Assembly: GCA_016203175.1 (NCBI GenBank) | Contig: JACQNH010000027.1 | Span: forward strand, 1-14,524 | DNA from: Candidatus Woesearchaeota archaeon | Lineage (GTDB): Archaea; Nanobdellota; Nanobdellia; SCGC-AAA011-G17; JACQNH01 | Length of the DNA: 14,524 bases | Direction of reading: 5' to 3' | Shown: in pieces, positions 1 to 6,193 of the stretch | Layout: the number at the start of each line of letters is the position of its first letter | How positions within the stretch are numbered: the stretch's first letter is position 1 | The notes under the pieces: generated by a model | Databases searched by the model: none | Told to the model about the DNA's origin: nothing | The model's input: only the letters and a program-made list of their open reading frames with translations | Program-made: the position numbers and the translations under genes

Positions 1-48
1 TTCTCTTCTTATCTCACTCTTTTTTCTTTTTGTAATTTTCTGTTCCAC
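1..48 (-). CDS. Possible 5' end of a minus-strand gene leaving the window
   Basis: Reading leftward from a GTG at 48-46, 16 codons stay open to the window edge (MEQKITKRKKSEIRRE, very basic). The call rests mainly on a strong Shine-Dalgarno-like GAGGTGG (complement of 54-60) five bases before the GTG. A TATA-like element near 140-150 could supply a promoter, which would give a leader of roughly 70 bases. An alternative ATG at 67-65 opens only 17 codons before a TAA, so it is less likely. The product cannot be recognised from 16 residues. Confidence 0.35.
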   Translation of the reverse strand, partial: MEQKITKRKKSEIRRE

Positions 49-66
49 TTGAACCACCTCATTTTT

Positions 67-84
67 ACACTCACAAAGGAGTGT
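67..84 (-). promoter_or_regulatory. Small hairpin in the putative minus-strand leader
   Basis: An inverted repeat with arms ACACTC (67-72) and GAGTGT (79-84) and a six-base loop lies just upstream of the GAGGTGG ribosome-binding site used by the edge gene. A six-base stem is modest and may be chance; a role in translation control is inference. Confidence 0.2.
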
Positions 85-137
85 TTAAAGAGGGTGCCAA
101 ATGTCATGAACCAACGCATGGAGAGTATTAGCACAAT

Positions 138-152
138 CTTTTTATATTAAAG
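138..152. promoter_or_regulatory. Symmetric TATA element between divergent genes
   Basis: The stretch CTTTTTATATTAAAG reads as a TATA box on both strands. On the plus strand its centre is about 23-25 bases before the VKOR ATG, and no ribosome-binding site precedes that ATG, so the VKOR mRNA is probably leaderless. On the minus strand it would start transcription near 118, giving a leader for the edge gene. Confidence 0.45.
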
Positions 153-167
153 TATTTTATTAAATTC

Positions 168-557
168 ATGGCTCTTGGGGTACAAATAATTGTTATTATT
201 GGATTTTTATTATCTGTTTATGCGTATTATGTGGAGTGGAAGGCTTCTAGGGTTAAAAATTATAAGGCTGTTTGCGATATAAGCGAGAATATGTCTTGTG
301 GAAAGGCATTTAATAGTCCTTATGGTAAAACTTTTGGTGTTTCTAATTCTATTGGGGGAATAATTTTTTATATTTTTATCTTTTTCTTAAGTAATTATGA
401 TTTAATGTATGTTTTTTATTTTTCTATCTTGGCTATTTTAGGTTCAATTTATTTGGCTTATGTATCTTATTTTAAATTAAAGAATTTTTGTTTGGTATGC
501 ATTGCAATTTATGTTGTTAATGTTTTACTTCTTTATTTTAGTTATATAAAAATTTAA
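168..557 (+). CDS. VKOR-family membrane thiol oxidoreductase, single domain
   Basis: The product (129 residues) is a small membrane protein with about four hydrophobic helices (near 5-21, 62-76, 80-99 and 108-127). It shows the vitamin K epoxide reductase signature: a loop cysteine pair C36 and C44 inside a CD.SE..SC motif, the YGK.FG..NS segment at 52-61, and the active-site C-L-V-C at 108-111. In this family the CXXC passes electrons from extracytoplasmic dithiols to a membrane quinone, which drives disulfide formation outside the membrane. It lacks the thioredoxin-like domain that many bacterial homologues carry, so a separate DsbA/thioredoxin-type partner is expected elsewhere. The Cys-rich surface protein further along the window is a plausible type of client. 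The gene stands alone and ends in TAA. Family call is confident; the physiological role is inferred. Confidence 0.9.
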   Translation: MALGVQIIVIIGFLLSVYAYYVEWKASRVKNYKAVCDISENMSCGKAFNSPYGKTFGVSNSIGGIIFYIFIFFLSNYDLMYVFYFSILAILGSIYLAYVSYFKLKNFCLVCIAIYVVNVLLLYFSYIKI

Positions 558-623
558 ATTTTGGAATTTGATTTAGATGCTAAGTTTATGGCTAGTTAAT
601 GGTCAAAGCCCTGAAAACAAAAG

Positions 624-636
624 CTTTAAATATAAG
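624..636 (+). promoter_or_regulatory. TATA box of the grpE-dnaK operon
   Basis: CTTTAAATATAAG contains a good archaeal TATA box centred near 629. Transcription would begin around 654-656, exactly where the GTTGA/TCAAC inverted repeat begins, and would give a leader of about 45 bases with an AAGGAGAT ribosome-binding site at 683-690 before the grpE ATG. Confidence 0.5.
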
Positions 637-655
637 TTGATATATTCTAAACTTG

Positions 656-672
656 GTTGATTTAAAGTCAAC
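656..672. promoter_or_regulatory. Inverted repeat at the predicted grpE start site (candidate operator)
   Basis: GTTGA (656-660) and TCAAC (668-672) flank an AT-rich seven-base core (tttaaag) that is itself nearly symmetric. Its position on the predicted transcription start site is where an archaeal repressor would block polymerase. That it controls heat-shock expression is inference; the sequence does not match an operator I can name. Confidence 0.35.
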
Positions 673-699
673 ATAATTATTCAAGGAGATTGCTTTAAA

Positions 700-1281
700 A
701 TGGCTAAAGAAACTCAAAAAAAAGCTTTAAAAGGGGAATCGGTAGATGAGCTAGAAAAGGTTAACAAAGAACTAATGCAAGACTTAAGTAATAAAAATAA
801 AGAGTTAACAGATACAATAAACCATTTACAAAGATTACAGGCTGAGTTTCAAAATTATCAGAAAAACATTGAATTAAGGACTCAAATGTTTAAGGAATAT
901 GCATCTTTTGAGTTAATTTCAAAATTGGTTAATGTTTTGGATGAATTTGATGCTGCTATTAAGAATTTGAAAACTGAAAATAAAGAGGTTTTTGAGGGAA
1001 TAAAAATGATTTTCAATAATTTTAGGGGTGTTTTGGAGAAGGAAGGGTTAAAAGAAATTAATGCTATGGGAAAAAAATTTGATCCTTTTAACCATGAACC
1101 AATTCAGAAAGTAAATGTTGATGGAAAAAAAGACGGGGAGATTGTTGAAGAAATTCAAAAAGGATATTTTTTTAAAGAAAAAGTTTTGAGGCCATCTAGA
1201 GTTATAGTGGCTTCAGGAGAGCTTTTCTTTAAAAAAGAAAACCTCGGAAAAGAAACCAAGGGGGGTAATAAAAATGAGTAA
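700..1281 (+). CDS. grpE: GrpE, nucleotide exchange factor for DnaK
   Basis: GrpE releases ADP from DnaK in the cytoplasm and resets the Hsp70 cycle. The 193-residue product has a charged N terminus, a long coiled coil (about 14-60), helices of the dimer core (about 65-118), and the C-terminal beta-wing domain with the family motifs FDPFNHEPI at 127-135 and GYFFKEKVLRPSRV at 155-168. Length is usual for the family. The ATG is preceded by AAGGAGAT with suitable spacing. Its 3' end overlaps dnaK by eight bases, so the two are translationally coupled, which fits their stoichiometric partnership. The gene order grpE-dnaK-dnaJ matches bacterial operons and supports acquisition of the whole unit from bacteria. 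Confidence 0.96.
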   Translation: MAKETQKKALKGESVDELEKVNKELMQDLSNKNKELTDTINHLQRLQAEFQNYQKNIELRTQMFKEYASFELISKLVNVLDEFDAAIKNLKTENKEVFEGIKMIFNNFRGVLEKEGLKEINAMGKKFDPFNHEPIQKVNVDGKKDGEIVEEIQKGYFFKEKVLRPSRVIVASGELFFKKENLGKETKGGNKNE

Positions 1282-3100
1282 AATTTTAGGGATAGATTTA
1301 GGAACAAGTAATTCAGCAGCTGCAGTTATGCAAGCTGGAAGACCAATTATAGTTCCAAGTGCTGAAGGGGCTTCATTATATGGTAAGGCATTTCCTTCTG
1401 TTGTTTCAATTACTAAAGATGGTCAAATGTTAGTTGGAGAGCCTGCTAGAAGGATGGCTATAAGTAATCCTGAAGGAACTATAACAGCTGCAAAAAGAAA
1501 GATGGGCACTAAATTTAAGTATAAAATTTTTGGTAAGGAGTATACCCCACAACAGATTTCTGCTTTTATCTTACAAAAGATTAAGAAGGATGCAGAACAA
1601 TTTTTAGGTGAAAAAATAGATAAAGTTGTAATTACAGTACCTGCTTATTTTGATGATGACCAGAGACAAGCTACTAAAGATGCAGGTACAATTGCAGGTT
1701 TAGAAGTTGTTAGAATTGTAAATGAGCCAACTGCTGCTTCTTTGGCTTTTGGCTTGGATAAACAAGATAAGGAATTAAAGATTTTAGTTTTTGACTTAGG
1801 TGGTGGAACTTTAGATGTAACTATTATGGAATTTGGTGATGGTGTATTTGAAGTTAAATCTACTTCTGGAGATACTCAATTAGGTGGAACTGATATGGAT
1901 GCTATTGTAATGAAATTTATTTTTGAAGAATTTAAGAAACAAACTGGAATTGATTTAAATGAAGATGCAACTGCTGTTCAAAGGGTTAGAGAGGCTGCTG
2001 AAAAGGCTAAGATAGAATTATCAACTGTTTTAGAAACGGATATTAATTTACCCTTTATATCTGGACAAAAGAATTTACAGATGAAATTAACTAGAGCACA
2101 ATTGGAGAAATTAGTTAGTCCTATAGTTGAAAGATGCAGGAAACCTGTTGAGCAGGCTTTGAAGGATGCTAAACTAACTCCAAGTGAGATACATAAAATA
2201 GTTTTAGTTGGCGGACCTACAAGAATGCCAATTGTAAGGAATTTTGTTGAAAAGATTACAAATAAGAAGCCTGAGGGTGGTGTTGATCCAATGGAATGTG
2301 TTGCAATGGGTGCAGCAATTCAGGCTGGGGTTTTAGCTGGGGATGTTAAGGATATATTGTTATTAGATGTAACCCCTTTAACTTTAGGTATTGAAACTTT
2401 AGGTGGGATAAGAACTCCTTTAATCCAAAGAAATACTACAATTCCAACTAAGAAATCTCAGATTTTTTCAACTGCAGCTGATAATCAACCTGCTGTAACT
2501 ATAAATGTTTTACAAGGTGAAAGGGAGATGGCTGCTGACAATAAGTCAATTGGAAGATTTGAATTAACTGGAATTCCACCTGCTCCTAGAGGGATACCAC
2601 AGATTGAAGTTACATTTGATATAGATGCGAATGGAATTATTAATGTAAATGCAAAAGATTTAGGAACTGGAAAGATTCAGTCTATTGTAATAAGTTCAAC
2701 TCAAAAATTAAATAAAGAAGAAGTTGAAAAAATGAGACAAGAAGCTGAGAAATTTGCTGAAGAAGATAAGAAAAGAAAAGAATCTATTGAAGTAAAGAAC
2801 AATGCAGAAACTTTAATCTATTCTACTGAGAAATTATTAGAAGAGCATAAGGATAAGATTGATCAATCAACTAGAGATAAGATTGAGCCCAAGATTAAAG
2901 AGTTGAAAGAAGTTGTTAAATCTGATAATGTGGAAGAGATAAAAAATAAATTGCAGGAATTAGAGAAAGTTGCTCAAGAAATTGGAGCTAAGATGTATCA
3001 AGAGGCTGCTAAAGCTCAACAAGCAAAAGCTCAGGAAGAGAATAAGGATGAAAAGAAGGGTAAAAAGGTTTATGATGCAGATGCGGAGGAGGTAAAATAA
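1274..3100 (+). CDS. dnaK: DnaK, Hsp70 chaperone
   Basis: This is the ATP-dependent Hsp70 that binds and releases unfolded polypeptides with DnaJ and GrpE. The 608 residues contain the phosphate-1 motif GIDLGTSNS (6-14), the PAYFDDDQRQATKDAG segment (123-138), NEPTAA (150-155), phosphate-2 FDLGGGTLDVTI (173-184), the adenosine motif VGGPTRMP (312-319), and the interdomain linker around DILLLDV (360-366). A beta-sandwich substrate domain follows, then a helical lid (about 480-580) and a charged tail ending in EEVK. The region around 78-92 is short: it lacks the roughly 25-residue insertion found in proteobacterial DnaK, as in Gram-positive and archaeal forms. The ATG lies within the end of grpE and is preceded by an AAGGGGGG ribosome-binding site at 1258-1265. 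No active-site residue is missing. Confidence 0.98.
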   Translation: MSKILGIDLGTSNSAAAVMQAGRPIIVPSAEGASLYGKAFPSVVSITKDGQMLVGEPARRMAISNPEGTITAAKRKMGTKFKYKIFGKEYTPQQISAFILQKIKKDAEQFLGEKIDKVVITVPAYFDDDQRQATKDAGTIAGLEVVRIVNEPTAASLAFGLDKQDKELKILVFDLGGGTLDVTIMEFGDGVFEVKSTSGDTQLGGTDMDAIVMKFIFEEFKKQTGIDLNEDATAVQRVREAAEKAKIELSTVLETDINLPFISGQKNLQMKLTRAQLEKLVSPIVERCRKPVEQALKDAKLTPSEIHKIVLVGGPTRMPIVRNFVEKITNKKPEGGVDPMECVAMGAAIQAGVLAGDVKDILLLDVTPLTLGIETLGGIRTPLIQRNTTIPTKKSQIFSTAADNQPAVTINVLQGEREMAADNKSIGRFELTGIPPAPRGIPQIEVTFDIDANGIINVNAKDLGTGKIQSIVISSTQKLNKEEVEKMRQEAEKFAEEDKKRKESIEVKNNAETLIYSTEKLLEEHKDKIDQSTRDKIEPKIKELKEVVKSDNVEEIKNKLQELEKVAQEIGAKMYQEAAKAQQAKAQEENKDEKKGKKVYDADAEEVK

Positions 3101-3154
3101 ACTTCTTTTATTATTTTTAGTTAGTTTTAAAAATTCATTTAATAAATAAAAAAT

Positions 3155-4033
3155 ATGACAACAAAAAGGGATTATTATGAGATTTTAGGGGTGAATAAAA
3201 GCTGTTCTAAAGATGATATTAAAAAGGCTTATAAAAAATTAGCTAAAAAATTTCATCCTGATTTGAATAAGACTAAAGATGCTGAAGAAAAATTTAAAGA
3301 GATTTCTGAGGCGTATGCTGTTTTAAGTGATGATCAGAAAAGGACTACATATGATCAGTTTGGACATTCTGGTTTTGATCAAAGGTATTCACAAGAGGAT
3401 ATTTTTAGAGGTGCGGATTTTGAATCAATATTTAGAAGCGCTGGTTTTTCAGATTTTGGGAATATTTTTGATATATTTTTTGGGGGTCATGGTGAAAGGA
3501 AAAGGAGAAGATCTAGGGGGAATGATCTGAGATATGATTTAAGTATTTCATTTCCCGAGGCTGCTTTAGGTGTTGAAAAAATCATTGAGGTTAATAAATT
3601 TGAATCTTGTAAACATTGCAATGGTACTGGTTCTGAAACTAAAGAATTAATTAATTGTAAAGATTGTCAAGGAACTGGGCAGAAAAGAATACAAAGAAGA
3701 ACCCCTTTTGGATATTTTACTTCAATAACTACTTGTAGATCTTGTGGTGGTGAAGGTTTAGTAATTGAAAAAGCTTGTGAAGAATGTGGTGGAAGTGCAC
3801 AAATTGAAGTTGAGAAGAAAATTAAGGTTAAAATACCGCAAGGAATTGAATCTGGTGCAATGTTAAGAGTAAAAAGTGAAGGAGGGCCTGGATTTAATGG
3901 AAGTGAAAATGGTGATTTATATGTTGTTGTTGATGTAGAAAGTCCTAAGAAATTAAATAATAAACAGAAAAAATTATATCAGGAATTGTTAAAATTAGAG
4001 GGCAAGGGATTTTTTGGAAAGATTTTTGAATGA
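3155..4033 (+). CDS. dnaJ: DnaJ, Hsp40 co-chaperone, shortened at the C terminus
   Basis: DnaJ delivers substrates to DnaK and stimulates its ATPase. The J domain covers about 5-70 with the HPD tripeptide at 34-36, followed by a short G/F-rich segment (about 72-112). All four zinc-finger repeats are present, with cysteine pairs at 152/155, 168/171, 194/197 and 208/211. Class A DnaJ proteins are usually about 370-380 residues; this one has 292. After the start of the substrate domain (VKIPQGIESG, 225-234) the sequence passes almost at once to GDLYVVVDVESPKKLNNKQK, which resembles the end of the second substrate domain. About 80 residues of the usual C-terminal beta-sandwich are therefore absent, with no frameshift visible. 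It sits 54 bases after dnaK; a TATA-like TTTTAAAAA at 3123-3131 could give it its own leaderless transcript. Confidence 0.95.
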   Translation: MTTKRDYYEILGVNKSCSKDDIKKAYKKLAKKFHPDLNKTKDAEEKFKEISEAYAVLSDDQKRTTYDQFGHSGFDQRYSQEDIFRGADFESIFRSAGFSDFGNIFDIFFGGHGERKRRRSRGNDLRYDLSISFPEAALGVEKIIEVNKFESCKHCNGTGSETKELINCKDCQGTGQKRIQRRTPFGYFTSITTCRSCGGEGLVIEKACEECGGSAQIEVEKKIKVKIPQGIESGAMLRVKSEGGPGFNGSENGDLYVVVDVESPKKLNNKQKKLYQELLKLEGKGFFGKIFE

Positions 4034-4100
4034 TAACTTAGTTCGGTTAACTGCTTATTGGTTTGCCTAATTTTAAGATAAAACTATGATTTAAGCCCTT

Positions 4101-4118
4101 TTTAATACTATTAACTAA
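4101..4118. repeat. Left copy of an 18-base direct repeat flanking the HEPN/MNT pair
   Basis: TTTAATACTATTAACTAA here is identical to 5018-5035, and similarity continues to the right (ggttatattta here, ggtatattta there). The right copy forms the promoter and start region of the HEPN-like gene, so this left copy looks like an orphan of that promoter, pointing leftward into the dnaJ 3' end. No start codon or recognisable HEPN remnant follows it. Confidence 0.7.
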
Positions 4119-4150
4119 AAGGTTATATTTATTATTTGTGGTTAGTATTG

Positions 4151-4708
4151 TTAACCGGACAGAATTCTCGTAATTTTGTAGCTGACATTCCACTGGTTAA
4201 GAATTTTCTTTAATAAATCCTCTTTAGTTGTTGGAACTATTATTGTCCCATTGCTTACTATATATCCCTTAACCTCTTTTAAGATGCCAATAGATCCATA
4301 TCTACCGTTAAGCAGATAATGGAATTGGACTCTTTTTGAAGGAGTATAATGTTTTAGACTATATACAAACATACTTTTACTTTGAAATCCAAATACTTCA
4401 GAGAAGGGTTTATTATGCCTTAAACTATAACCTTCACTAATCAAAGTCTTTGTAAGAGTGTTGCCTGATAAAAATGAACTTATTTTTAATATTGTAAAAT
4501 GATATTTTGCAGTTAAATTATCTGTTACCAAGCTCAAACTGTTTATTATCTCTAAGCTATTTTTTTCTTCAAAATCCTGGATAAGAATACAAATATCAAT
4601 ATCTTTAGGTTCGAGATTACCTCTAACTGATGAACCAAACAATATTACATCTATAACTTTACTCTTTTTTATCCATATCTTTATTTTTGAAATATTTTTC
4701 TTTAGCAT
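4151..4708 (-). CDS. MNT-type nucleotidyltransferase domain protein
   Basis: The 185-residue product carries the polymerase-beta-type nucleotidyltransferase signature: FGSSVRG at 24-30 and the paired aspartates D36 and D38 in KDIDI. The later segment LISEGYSL (89-96) is also typical. The third metal-binding carboxylate expected on a following strand is not evident in KYHFTILKIS (68-77), so catalysis is uncertain. The C-terminal part (about 120-185) is not recognised. In known HEPN/MNT modules the MNT protein acts as antitoxin, in some cases by AMPylating the HEPN partner. The start overlaps the upstream gene by 50 bases, and an AAAGGAGAA ribosome-binding site lies inside that gene, so the pair is co-expressed. 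This ATG is the only usable start before the GS motif. Confidence 0.8.
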   Translation of the reverse strand: MLKKNISKIKIWIKKSKVIDVILFGSSVRGNLEPKDIDICILIQDFEEKNSLEIINSLSLVTDNLTAKYHFTILKISSFLSGNTLTKTLISEGYSLRHNKPFSEVFGFQSKSMFVYSLKHYTPSKRVQFHYLLNGRYGSIGILKEVKGYIVSNGTIIVPTTKEDLLKKILNQWNVSYKITRILSG

Positions 4709-5018
4709 TTTCTACATTCTCCTTTATTATTTTTGCAATTGTCTCTGATATTTCCTTATTATAGGAATCTCTGTAAAATTTAAAAAGCTTTGAAGCTATG
4801 TTATAAAGTATTGGTTCGAATTGTTCAAGAAGCTTAAATCTTTCTGTGTGATTTGCACCAATTTTATCTGTTTTTTCAAATAGCACTAGATCGCAAAGTT
4901 CAACTAAGGCTTTATAATAAAGTGTTACAGCAGCATTGAACTTTCTATTTTTAAAAGAATATTTTGCAATGTCTAAATATTCATTGAAATTTTTTTTGAT
5001 TATATCTGATTCTTTCAT
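4659..5018 (-). CDS. HEPN-like helical partner of the MNT protein
   Basis: A 119-residue, all-helical, Lys/Glu-rich protein directly upstream of and overlapping the nucleotidyltransferase gene. The segment NAAVTLYYKALVEL (28-41) resembles the first conserved helix of HEPN proteins, and ERFKLLE (59-65) and FYRDSYNKE (81-89) look like the later conserved segments. Catalytic HEPN toxins have an R-X4-6-H motif; here R83 is followed by DSYNKE with no histidine, so RNase activity through the canonical motif is not supported. It may be a non-catalytic HEPN subunit. The classification rests on context as much as sequence. A minus-strand TATA box (5041-5050) lies about 27 bases before the ATG, which fits leaderless transcription. 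Confidence 0.65.
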   Translation of the reverse strand: MKESDIIKKNFNEYLDIAKYSFKNRKFNAAVTLYYKALVELCDLVLFEKTDKIGANHTERFKLLEQFEPILYNIASKLFKFYRDSYNKEISETIAKIIKENVENAKEKYFKNKDMDKKE

Positions 5019-5035
5019 TTAATACTATTAACTAA
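5018..5035. repeat. Right copy of the 18-base direct repeat, abutting the HEPN start codon
   Basis: Identical to 4101-4118. It begins at the base pair of the HEPN ATG and runs upstream of that gene. An ATTAACTAA segment in it can pair with TTGGTTAAT at 5056-5064 (one G-T pair), forming an inverted repeat around the TATA box, which is a reasonable place for autoregulation by the encoded pair. Confidence 0.7.
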
Positions 5036-5040
5036 GGAGG

Positions 5041-5050
5041 TATATTTAAG
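5041..5050 (-). promoter_or_regulatory. TATA box of the HEPN/MNT operon
   Basis: On the minus strand this reads CTTAAATATA, centred about 27 bases from the HEPN-like ATG. It drives a divergent unit back to back with kae1. Confidence 0.45.
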
Positions 5051-5112
5051 CTTTTTGGTTAATATCAATTCTGCGATGTTCCTATTTTTGATTTTTTTAT
5101 GTTGTAATAAGC

Positions 5113-5121
5113 CTTTTAAAA
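5113..5121 (+). promoter_or_regulatory. TATA box of kae1
   Basis: CTTTTAAAA lies about 25 bases before the kae1 ATG and no ribosome-binding site is present between them, so a leaderless transcript is likely. Confidence 0.4.
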
Positions 5122-5142
5122 CTTGTTTAACAACTGAGTTTT

Positions 5143-6102
5143 ATGATATGTTTAGGCATTGAGGGTTCGGCACATACAATAGCAGCTGCAGTAGTTTCTT
5201 CAAAAGGAACTGTTTTAAGTGATGTTAGAGATATGTATAAAACTGTTGAAGGGGGAATAATACCTATTGAAGCTGCTAAACATCATAGAAATGTTAAAGA
5301 TGTAGTGATAAAAAAGGCTTTAGAAGAATCAAAAGAGAAAAAAATAGATTTAGTTGCTTATTCTAGAGGGCCTGGTTTATCTCCATGCTTGCATGTTGCT
5401 TTAGAGGCTGCAAAAGGAATTTCTGAACATTTAAAAGTTCCTTTAATTGGAGTAAATCATGCTGTAGCACATTTAACTTCTGGTTTATTATTTACTAATG
5501 CAAAAGATCCTGTTTACATTTATGTTTCGGGTGCAAATACGCAGATAATTGTTTTAGAAAATAAAAGATATAGGATTTTAGGAGAAACTTTGGACACTGG
5601 TTTAGGAAATGCTTTGGATAAATTTGGAAGAGGCATTGGTTTAGGATTTCCTGCAGGTCCAAAGATTGAAGAGTTATCTAAATTAGGAAAATATTATAAG
5701 TTGCCTTATACTGTTAAGGGAATGGATTTAGTTTTTTCTGGGATTGTTACTAAGGCTATAAATGATTTTAAAAATAAAAAAGTTTCAAAAGAGGATTTGT
5801 GTTTTTCAATGCAAGAGACTTTATTTTCGATGTTAACTGAGGTTTCTGAAAGGGCTTTGGCTCATACCAAGAAGGATGAATTATTGTTAATTGGTGGAGT
5901 GGCTGCAAATAAAAGATTAGTGGAGATGTTAAGTATTATGTGTAAAGAAAGGAATGCTAGATTTTTTTCAGTTCCATTACAATATGCTGGGGATCAGGCA
6001 GTTATGATTGCTTGGCAAGGTTTATTGGAATATAATAAAGTAAGGAAACATATTGATATTTATCCTTATGAAAGATTGGATCAAATTGATGTTGAATGGT
6101 AG
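5143..6102 (+). CDS. kae1: Kae1, catalytic subunit of KEOPS (tRNA t6A synthesis)
   Basis: Kae1 transfers the threonylcarbamoyl group to A37 of ANN-decoding tRNAs within the cytoplasmic KEOPS complex. The 319 residues begin with the typical MICLGIEGSAHT. The metal-binding histidines H106 and H110 lie in NHAVAH, and further nucleotide-binding segments are YVSGANTQ (127-134), LDTGLGNALDKFGRGIG (150-166), FSGIVTKA (198-205) and IGGVAANKRL (250-259). The C-terminal metal ligand D284 lies in YAGDQAVMIA. The usual family end (around DVEW) coincides with a TAG. There is no fused Bud32 kinase domain, so Bud32 must be encoded elsewhere. Behind the TAG the frame continues through a 48-base repeat that contains a second TAG in the same position, ending at TGA 6178-6180; this is described separately. 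Confidence 0.95.
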   Translation: MICLGIEGSAHTIAAAVVSSKGTVLSDVRDMYKTVEGGIIPIEAAKHHRNVKDVVIKKALEESKEKKIDLVAYSRGPGLSPCLHVALEAAKGISEHLKVPLIGVNHAVAHLTSGLLFTNAKDPVYIYVSGANTQIIVLENKRYRILGETLDTGLGNALDKFGRGIGLGFPAGPKIEELSKLGKYYKLPYTVKGMDLVFSGIVTKAINDFKNKKVSKEDLCFSMQETLFSMLTEVSERALAHTKKDELLLIGGVAANKRLVEMLSIMCKERNARFFSVPLQYAGDQAVMIAWQGLLEYNKVRKHIDIYPYERLDQIDVEW

Positions 6103-6180
6103 AGCTTTCTTTTAGAAAAAGAAACTTCGGAAAGAAAAAAGGAAGTGTAGAGCTTTCTTTTAGAAAAAGAAGAAGTGTGA
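6099..6180 (+). repeat. Near-tandem 48-base repeat starting at the kae1 stop codon
   Basis: The 25-base sequence 6099-6123 recurs exactly at 6147-6171. Each copy begins (after one base) with TAG and reads, in the kae1 frame, TAG-SFLLEKE. Copy 1 continues TSERKK-EV and copy 2 continues directly EV before TGA, so copy 2 differs from copy 1 by an 18-base, in-frame difference. Each copy can also fold as a hairpin; in copy 1 TTTCTTTT (6106-6113) pairs with AAAAGAAA (6117-6124). It may be a duplicated intergenic sequence, an RNA processing signal, or a readthrough extension of Kae1. Confidence 0.75.
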
Positions 6181-6193
6181 TAGGGGAAATTAA

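Noticed and set aside
85..137. Structured RNA gene before the VKOR gene
   Set aside because: I looked for tRNA, C/D box and RNase P motifs on both strands and found no convincing boxes or long stems.
3327..3530. Plus-strand open frame of 67 codons inside dnaJ
   Set aside because: It overlaps the well-supported DnaJ in another frame and has no recognisable domain or ribosome-binding site.
4031..4036. Possible TGA readthrough at the dnaJ end
   Set aside because: TAA follows the TGA immediately, so this is a double stop.
4803..4825. tRNA T-loop-like GGTTCGAATTG
   Set aside because: It lies within the HEPN-like coding region and no acceptor, D or anticodon stems can be built around it.
6099..6171. 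CRISPR-like repeat
   Set aside because: Only two copies 48 bases apart, no further spacers, and no cas genes nearby.
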